64,000 bases of DNA, from assembly GCA_019117525.1 (NCBI GenBank), contig DWZO01000067.1, positions 18,505 to 82,504 of the forward strand. The letters are read 5' to 3'. The position numbers and the translations under genes are program-made. The notes beneath the pieces are model-generated. The model saw only the letters and a list, made by a program, of their open reading frames with translations, searched no databases and was not told where the DNA came from. Shown here piece after piece: positions 1 through 7,611 of the stretch. This DNA comes from Allocoprobacillus merdigallinarum (GTDB lineage: Bacteria; Bacillota_I; Bacilli_A; Erysipelotrichales; Coprobacillaceae). Numbering within the stretch: the first letter of the stretch is position 1; each line of letters starts with the position of its first letter.

Positions 1-1354
1 AGCATACGGATACATTCGAGTATCTACTGATGAGCAAAAAAAGAAAGGTTTCTCAGTTACAGAGCAGGAAGAAGACTTGCTCCATTATGCTCAAGCTGAA
101 AACATTGAACTGATAAAAATCTTTGTGGATGATGGCTATTCAGCTGGTAATGTAAACAGACCAGGTTTTCAGGATATGCTGACTGAAGTTTGCAATAATA
201 AAAGTGAAGCAAAGATTATTATTACAAAGGACATGTCACGATTAATAAGAAATATTGTACTGAAAAAGTCGATAGGAAAACTTCTTGATAAGTATCATAT
301 TCGTATGATTTATTTATTCAATAACATTGATGATACTACACCAGAAGGAGCTGCTGCTTCTGATATTGTGGGCATCATGGATGAAAGAGAGTTGAAAATG
401 GTATCACCTCGTACAATTAAAGGATTAAGAGGGAGTGCTTTATTAGGAAATTATCCTTATGGAAGTAATCCGCCTAAAGGATATAAAAGAGTTCCTAATA
501 TCAAGGCTGGTAAGGGTAGTATTCTCAAGCTAGATGAAGATAGAAAAGATATGGTTATTCAAATATTTGAGACTATTGCAACCAACAGAATGTCTGGATC
601 ACAGATGGTTAAATATCTAAGAAAAAATAAAGTGTTTGGATTAAAATGGACTAGAAATGAATTAGATTCAATGATTGATAATCCAATATACTATGGAAGA
701 CTGGTTACAAATTATTTTGATTCAGAAGAAGAAATTGATATGAAATATAAGCAATACTGGTATAGTGAAGAATGTCATACAGAGCCACTTATTTCTAAGG
801 AATTATGGCTAGCAGCTCAACAAGCATATCACCATTATAAAAAACAAACTGTTCATAAATATTTGTTTTCTAAGATGGTATATTGTACTGATACAAATAG
901 TTGGATGTCAAATGATTGTGCTTGGAAAAAAACAAAAAAAGGGAAAAAGCTATATAAATATTATACTGATAAGAGTTCTAACAAACGAATTAATGAAAAT
1001 ATAATTCTGGAAAGATTTGCACTGGAATATAGATTAAATAAACTTGACAAGATAAATAAAGAAATTAGAGAGAATTTAATCTTATTATTAAAAAATAAAC
1101 AGAAAAGAAGAATAATTCTAGAAAATGATTTTGATCAAGGTTATATTGATGAAGAAGATTATATTGAACAGATACGAGAAATAAATCTTTCTATCAGGGA
1201 AACAAAACAACGTATAGAAAATATGTCAATTGATCATAATGAAAATTTTCTTGAAATGAATTACGATAAACAAAAATCTATAGTGTTATCCAATATAAGT
1301 AAAGTAAATGTAAGTTTTATAGATAACAAAATTGAATTTGAATACTTAAGTTAA
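1..1354 (+). CDS. Large serine recombinase (5' end cut by window)
   Basis: Site-specific recombinase of the large serine family, normally the integrase/excisionase of a conjugative or phage-like element. The reading frame is open from base 2, and its first visible residues AYGYIRVSTDEQ contain the catalytic serine motif (Y-x-R-V-S). An internal TTG at 77 is therefore not the true start. DMSRLIRN further on is the resolvase arginine motif, and GNYPYGSNPPKGYKR marks the start of the recombinase DNA-binding domain. The C-terminal part is lysine-rich and probably coiled coil (IREINLSIRETKQRIENM). The Cys4 zinc ribbon seen in many relatives appears degenerate, with only two Cys (YCTDTN, NDCAWKK). 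The gene reads towards the window interior, so an element end may lie just downstream. Confidence 0.9.
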   Translation, partial: AYGYIRVSTDEQKKKGFSVTEQEEDLLHYAQAENIELIKIFVDDGYSAGNVNRPGFQDMLTEVCNNKSEAKIIITKDMSRLIRNIVLKKSIGKLLDKYHIRMIYLFNNIDDTTPEGAAASDIVGIMDERELKMVSPRTIKGLRGSALLGNYPYGSNPPKGYKRVPNIKAGKGSILKLDEDRKDMVIQIFETIATNRMSGSQMVKYLRKNKVFGLKWTRNELDSMIDNPIYYGRLVTNYFDSEEEIDMKYKQYWYSEECHTEPLISKELWLAAQQAYHHYKKQTVHKYLFSKMVYCTDTNSWMSNDCAWKKTKKGKKLYKYYTDKSSNKRINENIILERFALEYRLNKLDKINKEIRENLILLLKNKQKRRIILENDFDQGYIDEEDYIEQIREINLSIRETKQRIENMSIDHNENFLEMNYDKQKSIVLSNISKVNVSFIDNKIEFEYLS

Positions 1355-1401
1355 GAAGATTTTCTACACTTTCATATAAAAAGTTGTAGAAAATTATACA
1401 C

Positions 1402-1430
1402 TTGTTTTTTTCTTGGTTACATATTATAAT
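1402..1430 (+). promoter_or_regulatory. Promoter A of small transcription unit
   Basis: TTGTTT at 1402-1407, a 17-bp spacer and TATAAT at 1425-1430 form a good sigma-A promoter. An inverted repeat GGTTA (1415-1419) / TAACC (1430-1434) straddles the -10 box and could be an operator. Transcription would start near 1437. Confidence 0.5.
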
Positions 1431-1447
1431 AACCTTGGCAAACTGAT

Positions 1448-1504
1448 AAAGAGGGTTGTTTTAATAGGAGTCATTTATGATTCTTGTTAGGACAACCTCT
1501 CTTT
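1448..1504 (+). terminator. Hairpin enclosing a small ORF start; possible terminator
   Basis: AAAGAGGGTTGT (1448-1459) pairs with ACAACCTCTCTTT (1492-1504) with one bulged base. A short T-rich tract (ATTTTA) follows. The loop holds the ribosome binding site and ATG of a 28-residue ORF, so the hairpin may act as a terminator, a translational lock, or both. Confidence 0.4.
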
Positions 1505-1563
1505 ATTTTAGAATAAAATTTAATGTAAATAAAAACTTAATTGAATTATATAAAAAAATGTGA
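1477..1563 (+). CDS. Possible 28-residue peptide
   Basis: AGGAG at 1466-1470 lies 6 nt before ATG at 1477. The product is basic and mildly amphipathic (begins MILVRTTSLYF, ends LIELYKKM). It starts inside the loop of the hairpin at 1448-1504 and its stop overlaps promoter B. I do not recognise it. It could be a leader peptide, a toxin-like peptide or a chance ORF; support is limited to the SD spacing and its position in a promoter-driven unit. Confidence 0.2.
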   Translation: MILVRTTSLYFRIKFNVNKNLIELYKKM

Positions 1564-1569
1564 TATAAT
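1541..1569 (+). promoter_or_regulatory. Promoter B of candidate small RNA
   Basis: TTGAAT at 1541-1546, exactly 17 bp, and TATAAT at 1564-1569. No convincing ORF follows before the terminator at 1689-1717, so the expected product is a non-coding RNA of about 140 nt. Confidence 0.55.
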
Positions 1570-1575
1570 TCTTTT

Positions 1576-1717
1576 AGAAAAATTTGGAGCAAATAATAAT
1601 TGACGGTTACAATATGGTAACAATAATAGTCGGTTTGTAATGTTACTCAGTTTGCCAAAAAAACAATACTCGCTCCATTGAAATGATGACTTACGATAAA
1701 TTATCGTAAGTTTTTTT
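1576..1717 (+). ncRNA. Candidate structured small RNA
   Basis: This is bounded by promoter B and an intrinsic terminator and contains no plausible gene. Visible structure includes a long-range stem TGGAGC (1585-1590) / GCTCCA (1672-1677) and a hairpin GTTAC-AATATG-GTAAC (1606-1621). The single-stranded candidate TCAGTTTGCCA (1647-1657) is perfectly complementary to TGGCAAACTGA at 1436-1446, the expected 5' end of the upstream unit. This could be an antisense-type regulator or recombination-site DNA belonging to the recombinase element. I recognise no RNA family. Confidence 0.4.
1689..1717 (+). terminator. Intrinsic terminator
   Basis: Perfect stem ACTTACGATAA / TTATCGTAAGT (1689-1711) with a one-base loop, running directly into seven T residues (1711-1717). 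Confidence 0.8.
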
Positions 1718-1820
1718 CGTTTAATAGAAATTTGATTTCTTTTGGGCAATAAGTGTATAAAGAAAATGGGACAGAATCCAATGATTTATATATATTTTGA
1801 TATATTTTTATGAAAGAATA

Positions 1821-1849
1821 TTGACATAGCGAGTATGAGAGTATATATT
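1821..1849 (+). promoter_or_regulatory. Promoter of metal efflux operon
   Basis: TTGACA (1821-1826), a 17-bp spacer and TATATT (1844-1849). The ArsR-type operator starts 3 bp downstream, so bound repressor would cover the transcription start. Confidence 0.75.
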
Positions 1850-1852
1850 TAT

Positions 1853-1872
1853 ATATGAAGAGATGTTCATAT
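1853..1872. promoter_or_regulatory. ArsR/SmtB-type operator 1
   Basis: Inverted repeat ATATGAA-N6-TTCATAT, the half-site sequence and 20-bp span known for SmtB/CzrA/CadC repressors. It lies between the -10 box and the regulator gene. A second copy is at 2528-2547. Confidence 0.7.
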
Positions 1873-1893
1873 GTTTGATGAAGGAGTGATGAT

Positions 1894-2253
1894 ATGACTA
1901 TACAGATGGATGATCAAAATGATTTTTTAGCAGTTCATGAAGATGTTGTCAAAAGGGTTAAAGAAAAACAACCTGATGATGAATACTTATATGAATTGGC
2001 TGATCTATTTAAGGTATTTGGAGATACAACACGTATTAAGATTTTATATGCTTTATTTGAAAGTGAATTATGTGTGGGAGATATCGCACAGATTTTGGGA
2101 CTGAGTCAGTCTGCAGTCAGTCATCAGTTGAGAGTTCTCAAAGATAGTAAATTGATTAAATTCAGACGTGAAGGAAAGGTTATTTTTTACTCATTAGATG
2201 ATGATCATGTTAGAACAATCATGTCTATGGGTATGGAACATGTAGAAGAATAA
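1894..2253 (+). CDS. ArsR/SmtB-family metal-sensing repressor
   Basis: Winged-helix repressor, 119 residues, first gene of the efflux operon. The recognition helix is in QSAVSHQLRVLKDSKL and the wing in FRREGKVIFYSL. The alpha5 dyad zinc site is complete: D103-x-H105 with H116-x2-E119, i.e. D-x-H-x10-H-x2-E. The alpha3 motif reads ELCVGD, so the ArsR-type second Cys is absent. By family knowledge this points to a Zn/Co-type sensor (CzrA/SmtB-like) rather than an arsenic sensor. It is expected to repress its own operon through 1853-1872 and release when metal binds. Start chosen for the GAAGGAG upstream of ATG 1894. Confidence 0.85.
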   Translation: MTIQMDDQNDFLAVHEDVVKRVKEKQPDDEYLYELADLFKVFGDTTRIKILYALFESELCVGDIAQILGLSQSAVSHQLRVLKDSKLIKFRREGKVIFYSLDDDHVRTIMSMGMEHVEE

Positions 2254-2270
2254 GAAAGGGGAAAAAGAAG

Positions 2271-2489
2271 ATGAAAAAGACATATAAAGTTGATGTAGAT
2301 TGTGCAAACTGTGCAGCTAAAATGGAAGAAGCTGTTAAAAAAACAGAAGGTGTGAAAGATGCAACTTTAAGTTTTATGACTTTAAAACTAAAAGTTGAAT
2401 TTGAAGATGGAGTTAATATTGATGAAGTCATGCAAAAAGCTTATAAGAATTGTAAAGTCGTAGAAGATGACTGTGAAATTTATTTATAG
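2271..2489 (+). CDS. Free-standing HMA metal-binding protein
   Basis: 72-residue heavy-metal-associated domain with the DCANCA metal motif (C-x2-C) near residues 11-15. It lies between the repressor and the P-type ATPase. The DCANCA form is typical of Zn/Cd/Pb ATPases. The ATPase encoded next lacks its own N-terminal HMA domain, so this protein probably supplies that domain in trans as a metal carrier. The SD is AAAGGGG before ATG 2271. Confidence 0.85.
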   Translation: MKKTYKVDVDCANCAAKMEEAVKKTEGVKDATLSFMTLKLKVEFEDGVNIDEVMQKAYKNCKVVEDDCEIYL

Positions 2490-2490
2490 A

Positions 2491-2518
2491 ATAAATTCCC
2501 TTGAAAAGGGATATTTAT
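2491..2518 (+). other. Intercistronic hairpin
   Basis: ATAAAT..CCCTT pairs with AAGGG..ATTTAT across a GAA loop, just after the HMA gene stop and just before operator 2. T residues after it are few, so an mRNA processing or attenuation element is as likely as a true terminator. Confidence 0.4.
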
Positions 2519-2527
2519 TTAGATGAT

Positions 2528-2547
2528 ATATGAATGAGTGAACATAT
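2528..2547. promoter_or_regulatory. ArsR/SmtB-type operator 2
   Basis: ATATGAA...GAACATAT over 20 bp, an imperfect copy of operator 1, upstream of the ATPase gene and overlapping -10-like sequences (TATATT 2545-2550). It suggests a second metal-controlled promoter for the ATPase alone. Confidence 0.45.
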
Positions 2548-2571
2548 ATTAAAATGAATGGGAGTGTTATG

Positions 2572-4443
2572 ATGAATAAAAAACAAAAGAAAGTTCTTTA
2601 TAGAATTCTGTTATCTTTAGGATTCATGATTGGAATCATGATTTTAACTTCATATGTTTCTTTAAACTTATATATTGAAGTGATTCTTTATTTGATTCCT
2701 TATTTCATTATTGGGTATGATATTTTAAGAAAAGCGATAAAAGGTATATTAAAAAGACAGGTTTTTGATGAAAACTTTTTGATGGCTGTTGCGACTGTAG
2801 GCGCTATGTGTTTAGGTGAATTCCGTGAAGGTGTCGCTGTCATGCTGTTTTATCAGATTGGGGAATTGTTCCAAAGTGTTGCAGTGGGAAAGAGTCGTCG
2901 CAATATTGCCGCATTAATGGATATTCGTCCCGATTATGCTAATATGATGATAGATGGTAAGCTTCAAAAAGTGGATCCAGATGATGTTGAAATAGGTAGT
3001 GAAATCATTGTCAATCCTGGAGAAAAAGTACCTATTGATGGGATTATTGTAGAAGGGAATACAACATTTAATACAAGTGCTTTGACAGGCGAAAGTGTAC
3101 CAAGAGATGCACATTGTGGTGATGAAGTCATCAGTGGTTTTATTAATATGACTGGTGAAATTAAAGTGAAAACAACAAAGGAATTTGGTGAATCAACAGT
3201 TTCTAAAATTCTTGATTTGGTAGAAAATTCAAGTATGAAAAAGTCACGTTCAGAAAACTTTATTACTAAGTTTGCCAAATACTATACACCAGCAGTTTGT
3301 TATAGTGCATTGGCATTAGCGATAATTCCACCTGTTGTTTTGATGTTGATGGGGAAAAATGCCTCATGGGGTGATTGGATTATTCGTGCGTTGACATTCT
3401 TAGTTATCAGTTGTCCATGTGCTTTGGTTATTTCTATACCACTCAGTTTCTTTGGTGGCATTGGTTGTGCTTCAACAAAAGGAATTTTGGTAAAGGGTTC
3501 TAATTATCTCGAAGCTCTTGCCAGTGCCAAATATATTGTTTTTGACAAAACGGGAACACTGACAAAAGGGGTTTTTGAAGTAACGCATATTGATCCAACT
3601 GATAATTATGATCAACAACAGTTATTGTATTATGCGGCTCATGTGGAAATGGCTTCAAGTCATCCAATCAGTTTAAGTTTACAAAAGGCTTATGGACAAT
3701 CATTGGATAGAGATGCTGTGCATAATATTGAAGAAATTGCTGGACATGGTATTCGTGGAACTGTTCATGGACATGATGTTTATGCTGGTAATGAAAAACT
3801 GATGAATAAGATAGGTGTAGATATCATGGAAAAACATCCTGAAGGAACAGTTGTGTATATGGCCATAGATAATCAATATGCAGGATGTATTGTGATTTCT
3901 GATGTGATTAAAGAAACCTCAAAAGCAGCGATTCAGTCTTTAAAATCACAAGGAATCAAAGAAACGATTATGTTAACGGGAGATACAAAACAGACTGCGA
4001 CAAAGGTTGCTGAAGAGATTAGTATTGATCGTGTTTATAGTGAACTTTTACCAGCTGATAAGGTTGAAAAGGTTGAAGAAATCCTACAAAACAAAGGTGA
4101 AAAAGAAAAAGTGGCTTTTGTTGGTGATGGTATTAATGATGCGCCAGTTTTATCACGTGTCGATATTGGGATTGCGATGGGTGCTTTAGGTAGTGATGCA
4201 GCGATTGAAGCAGCTGATATTGTGTTGATGGATGATGATCCGGCTAAGATTTCATTGGCTATGAAAATTTCATTAAAAACATTAAGAATTGTCAAAGAAA
4301 ATATTGTGTTTGCTTTAGCTGTTAAATTTATCTGTTTAATTTTAGGTGCTTTTGGTATTGCTAATATGTGGCTCGCTATCTTTGCGGATGTTGGTGTGAT
4401 GGTCATTGCTGTCATTAATGCGACGAGAGCTTTACGAATTTGA
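2572..4443 (+). CDS. Zn/Cd-type P1B ATPase (metal efflux)
   Basis: Membrane P-type ATPase that exports divalent soft metals using ATP, about 623 residues. C281-P282-C283 sits in SCPCALVISIPL, the phosphorylated aspartate is D325 in DKTGTLT, and GDGINDAPVL is the hinge motif. The last transmembrane helix contains ADVGVMVIAVINATRAL, whose Asp is the transport-site residue of the ZntA/CadA (P1B-2) branch, arguing against copper. The N-terminal HMA domain is missing and encoded separately upstream. GGGAG at 2560-2564 fits ATG 2572 (7 nt) better than the upstream ATG at 2554. CadA or ZntA would be the usual name; substrate preference cannot be settled here. Confidence 0.9.
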   Translation: MNKKQKKVLYRILLSLGFMIGIMILTSYVSLNLYIEVILYLIPYFIIGYDILRKAIKGILKRQVFDENFLMAVATVGAMCLGEFREGVAVMLFYQIGELFQSVAVGKSRRNIAALMDIRPDYANMMIDGKLQKVDPDDVEIGSEIIVNPGEKVPIDGIIVEGNTTFNTSALTGESVPRDAHCGDEVISGFINMTGEIKVKTTKEFGESTVSKILDLVENSSMKKSRSENFITKFAKYYTPAVCYSALALAIIPPVVLMLMGKNASWGDWIIRALTFLVISCPCALVISIPLSFFGGIGCASTKGILVKGSNYLEALASAKYIVFDKTGTLTKGVFEVTHIDPTDNYDQQQLLYYAAHVEMASSHPISLSLQKAYGQSLDRDAVHNIEEIAGHGIRGTVHGHDVYAGNEKLMNKIGVDIMEKHPEGTVVYMAIDNQYAGCIVISDVIKETSKAAIQSLKSQGIKETIMLTGDTKQTATKVAEEISIDRVYSELLPADKVEKVEEILQNKGEKEKVAFVGDGINDAPVLSRVDIGIAMGALGSDAAIEAADIVLMDDDPAKISLAMKISLKTLRIVKENIVFALAVKFICLILGAFGIANMWLAIFADVGVMVIAVINATRALRI

Positions 4444-4453
4444 TAAAAATGGA

Positions 4454-4488
4454 AGATAACAGAAAGTCCATCTGTTATCTTTTTTTTT
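4454..4488 (+). terminator. Intrinsic terminator of metal operon
   Basis: AGATAACAGA (4454-4463) / TCTGTTATCT (4471-4480) with a 7-nt loop and nine T residues. Confidence 0.9.
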
Positions 4489-4536
4489 AGATTTTGAAGT
4501 GATATAATAGTGTCTTGTGAAGAAAGGGTGTATGTG

Positions 4537-5397
4537 ATGAATTATAAATTCATAAGAAATATTATAGGAATTCTTATTGGAAATACGATATATGCTTTAG
4601 CTGTTTTATTATTTATTGTTCCTAATGGACTGATTACAGGTGGATCAACAGGATTATCCATTGGTACACAGCATTTATTAGGAATTCCAATGACTTTATT
4701 TTTATCTATTTTTAATATTTTGATGTTTTTACTTGGGTTACTGATTTTAGGTAAAACCTTTGCCTTAACAACATTAATTAGTACTTTTTATTATCCATTG
4801 ATTTTAAGTGTTTTTGAAAAAACAATAGGTTATACCCAAATGACAACTGATCCATTACTCGCTGCATTGCTTGGTGGAGTGATGATTGGTGTAGCGATTG
4901 GATTTGTTATTAAATGTAATGCTTCCACAGGGGGAATGGATATTCCACCATTGATTATTAATAAAAAGACAGGAATACCTGTATCCGTTTCTATGTATGC
5001 TTTTGATTTCTTGATTTTATTAATGCAGGTCTTTTATACCAATCGAGAAATGGTTCTTTATGGTATTGTTTTGGTGGCGACATATACCATTGTTTTAGAC
5101 AAAGTTCTGGTCGTTGGAAAAGCACAGACAGAAGTGATGATTGTGTCTAAGGAATATGAACAAATTAATGATATGATTATTCATGAACTTGATCGTGGAA
5201 CAACAATGTTAAAATCTATTTCAGGTTATATGAAAAATGAATATCCTGTGATTATGACAGTCATTTCTAACCGTGAATTACCGAAATTAAATTATCTGGT
5301 TTTAAATATTGATGAACATGCTTTTATGGTTGTCAGCAAGGTGAACGAGGTGAAAGGAAGAGGATTTACCTTTAAAAAAGAATATATTGAGTCATAA
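4537..5397 (+). CDS. YitT family membrane protein
   Basis: Integral membrane protein of 286 residues: about five hydrophobic helices in the first 190 residues, then a soluble C-terminal DUF2179 domain (from about VGKAQTEVMIVSKEYEQ). The conserved GGSTGLS and ASTGGMDI segments are typical of the family. Its transport substrate is not established. The frame opens at 4510, but GAAAGGG at 4522-4528 places the start at ATG 4537. A TATAAT at 4503-4508 suggests its own promoter right after the metal operon terminator. Confidence 0.85.
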   Translation: MNYKFIRNIIGILIGNTIYALAVLLFIVPNGLITGGSTGLSIGTQHLLGIPMTLFLSIFNILMFLLGLLILGKTFALTTLISTFYYPLILSVFEKTIGYTQMTTDPLLAALLGGVMIGVAIGFVIKCNASTGGMDIPPLIINKKTGIPVSVSMYAFDFLILLMQVFYTNREMVLYGIVLVATYTIVLDKVLVVGKAQTEVMIVSKEYEQINDMIIHELDRGTTMLKSISGYMKNEYPVIMTVISNRELPKLNYLVLNIDEHAFMVVSKVNEVKGRGFTFKKEYIES

Positions 5398-5452
5398 TAG
5401 TGAAAAAGAAAGACAGATAGGTTATAATAGAAAAGAATGTGGAGGTTATATT

Positions 5453-6274
5453 ATGAGTAGTCAAGACTGTAATCATGATTGTCAATCATGTCAGGAAGAT
5501 TGTGAAGAAAGAAGTTTTTTAGCTCCGATGAATAAAAATTCAAAAATACATAAAGTGATTGGAATTGTCAGTGGTAAAGGTGGTGTAGGAAAATCATCTA
5601 TTACGTCTTTGTTGGCTGTTTTAAAACAGCGTGAAGGATATCGCTGTGCCGTATTAGATGGTGATATTACTGGACCATCAATTGCGAAAACATTTGGTGT
5701 TGAAGGTACACAGATTTATTCTAATGGAGAAGAAATTATTCCAGCTAAATCTTTAGAAGGTATTGAGATCATGTCAACGAATCTTTTATTAGAAAATGCA
5801 GAAGAACCTGTTGTATGGAGAGGACCTATTTTAGCAGGTATGATTAAACAATTCTGGAGTGATGTCAGATGGGGCGAAGTGGATTATATGTTCGTAGATA
5901 TGCCTCCAGGAACTGGAGATGTCCCTTTGACAATTTTCCAATCTTTACCTCTAGATGGTATTGTGATTGTGACAAGTCCACAGGAACTTGTCAGCATGAT
6001 TGTTTCTAAAGCTGTTAATATGGCAAAGAAAATGAATGTTCCTATTTTAGGTATTGTGGAAAATATGAGTTATGTGCAATGTCCTGATTGTGGAAAGAAG
6101 ATTTTTGTCTTTGGAAAAAGCCATCTTCAAGATGTGGCAGATAAATATGATTTAAAGATATTAGGACAATTACCTTTAGATAGTGAATTAACACAACTTT
6201 CTGATATGGGAATGATTGAAAACTATTCATCTGATTGGTTAGATGAATTTGAAGAAAAAGTGAAAAACTTTTAA
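5453..6274 (+). CDS. Mrp/ApbC family Fe-S carrier ATPase
   Basis: P-loop ATPase of the Mrp/NBP35 group, 273 residues, which holds and transfers [4Fe-4S] clusters to apo-proteins in the cytosol. It has a deviant Walker A GKGGVGKSS near residues 41-49, DMPPGTGD as switch region, and CPDCGKK near the C-terminus as the cluster-binding C-x2-C pair. An N-terminal Cys-rich tail (C-x3-C-x2-C-x3-C, residues 6-16) resembles the ferredoxin-like tail of NBP35-type members. GGAGG at 5441-5445 sets the start at 5453; the frame stays open upstream to 5387 but without an SD. Confidence 0.9.
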   Translation: MSSQDCNHDCQSCQEDCEERSFLAPMNKNSKIHKVIGIVSGKGGVGKSSITSLLAVLKQREGYRCAVLDGDITGPSIAKTFGVEGTQIYSNGEEIIPAKSLEGIEIMSTNLLLENAEEPVVWRGPILAGMIKQFWSDVRWGEVDYMFVDMPPGTGDVPLTIFQSLPLDGIVIVTSPQELVSMIVSKAVNMAKKMNVPILGIVENMSYVQCPDCGKKIFVFGKSHLQDVADKYDLKILGQLPLDSELTQLSDMGMIENYSSDWLDEFEEKVKNF

Positions 6275-6277
6275 AAA

Positions 6278-6337
6278 AGGTCTATAACATGTCATAAACT
6301 GATTTTTGATGTTTATTGAGGTTATAGACCTCTTTTT
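6278..6337 (+). terminator. Intrinsic terminator
   Basis: AGGTCTATAAC (6278-6288) / GTTATAGACCT (6321-6331), perfect 11-bp stem with a long loop, then CTTTTT. Confidence 0.8.
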
Positions 6338-6458
6338 GATAAAAAGAAGATGGGATAAAAGTCAGAGAATATGATGAATCATAGAATTTTAAAAAAGATT
6401 TTCAAGGATTCATTTTATTGATATAATAAAATTATCAAAATAAATGGAGATGAATAAG

Positions 6459-7493
6459 ATGATACTTACAAAGAAACCTTTAAAAGTTTTATTAATTGGT
6501 GGAACAGGTACAATATCTCTGCCTATATGTGAAGCATTAAGTCAAAATCAGGATATTGAATTATACGTTATGAATCGTGGACATAAGTCTTTACCTGAAC
6601 ATGCTCATCAGATAATCTGTGATTTTCATGATACTGCAAAAATGGAAGAAATTTTAAAAGATTATTCTTTTGATATTGTTTGTAACTTCATTATCTATAA
6701 GCCAGAAGAAGCTATTAAACAAATTCAGTTATTTAAAGGAAAGATTCAACAATATATCTTTATATCTACAGTTGTGACTTATAATCATGAAACAGCTGTG
6801 ATGATTCATGAATCACATGAACAAAATAATATCTATTCTGAATATGGAAGAGAGAAAACAAAATGTGAACAAATCTTTATGAAAGCTTATGAAGAATTTG
6901 GTTTTCCTATTACGATTGTTCGTCCTTCACAAACTTATGGATATGATCGTATTCCTTTAAGTGTCAAAGGAAAAAGCTGTTGGAGTGTGGTTGATCGTAT
7001 TTTAAATGATAAGCCAGTCATTGTTCATGGTGATGGTAAGAGCACATGGCATTGTACTCATAATCAGGATTTTGCCTATAATTTTATTCAACTGATCAAT
7101 AATGAAAAGACAATTGGTCAGGCTTATCATAATATTAATCCTGTTGTGGTGAACTGGGATATGATTTATCGTGATTTATATGCATTATTAAACAAAGAAC
7201 CAAAAATCATTCATATTGCCAGTGATACATTAGCACTCTCTCAAACTTATGATATTGAATCATCAATTCTAGGAGATAAGCAATATTCATGTCTGTTTGA
7301 TATGTCAAAAATTCAAAGAGATATTCCTGATTTTCAAAATCATATTATGATTCAGGAAGGGTTGAAGATGTATCTTGACTATATGGAACAGTATCCAGAA
7401 AAGAAAGTTAAAGATGAAACATTTGATCAATGGTGTGATCAGGTGATTGATTCTTATCAAAAATTTATTCAAGAAATCAAGGGTCATTTTTAG
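6459..7493 (+). CDS. NAD-dependent epimerase/dehydratase (extended SDR)
   Basis: Extended short-chain dehydrogenase of 344 residues. The Rossmann loop is LLIGGTGTIS near residues 10-19 and the catalytic YxxxK pair is in EYGREKTKCEQ. The sequence VRPSQTYGYDR is the usual substrate-side segment of nucleotide-sugar epimerases. The substrate is not deducible, and no sugar-pathway neighbours are present. It is a single gene between two terminators, with TATAAT at 6422-6427. GGAG at 6446-6449 supports ATG 6459 over the two upstream in-frame ATGs. Confidence 0.8.
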   Translation: MILTKKPLKVLLIGGTGTISLPICEALSQNQDIELYVMNRGHKSLPEHAHQIICDFHDTAKMEEILKDYSFDIVCNFIIYKPEEAIKQIQLFKGKIQQYIFISTVVTYNHETAVMIHESHEQNNIYSEYGREKTKCEQIFMKAYEEFGFPITIVRPSQTYGYDRIPLSVKGKSCWSVVDRILNDKPVIVHGDGKSTWHCTHNQDFAYNFIQLINNEKTIGQAYHNINPVVVNWDMIYRDLYALLNKEPKIIHIASDTLALSQTYDIESSILGDKQYSCLFDMSKIQRDIPDFQNHIMIQEGLKMYLDYMEQYPEKKVKDETFDQWCDQVIDSYQKFIQEIKGHF

Positions 7494-7515
7494 GGATTGA
7501 CGCAATCCCTTTTTT
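7493..7515 (+). terminator. Intrinsic terminator
   Basis: GGGATTG-ACG-CAATCCC followed by TTTTTT; the stem begins on the last base of the stop codon. Confidence 0.85.
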
Positions 7516-7611
7516 ATTTGGCAACTGAGACATGTTTTTGGCTATGTGAGAGAATATTTAACCATTTTTTCACACAATCATGTATAATCATAATTGAAAG
7601 AGGTGAGTAGG

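Noticed and set aside
1576..1717. tracrRNA or CRISPR-linked RNA
   Set aside because: No repeat array, no anti-repeat and no cas genes are in the window.
1546..1749. 67-codon minus-strand ORF over the small-RNA region
   Set aside because: It crosses a perfect terminator and a promoter on the other strand, with no SD.
4035..4415. 126-codon minus-strand ORF inside the P1B ATPase gene
   Set aside because: Antisense shadow of a conserved gene, no ribosome binding site, no recognisable domain.
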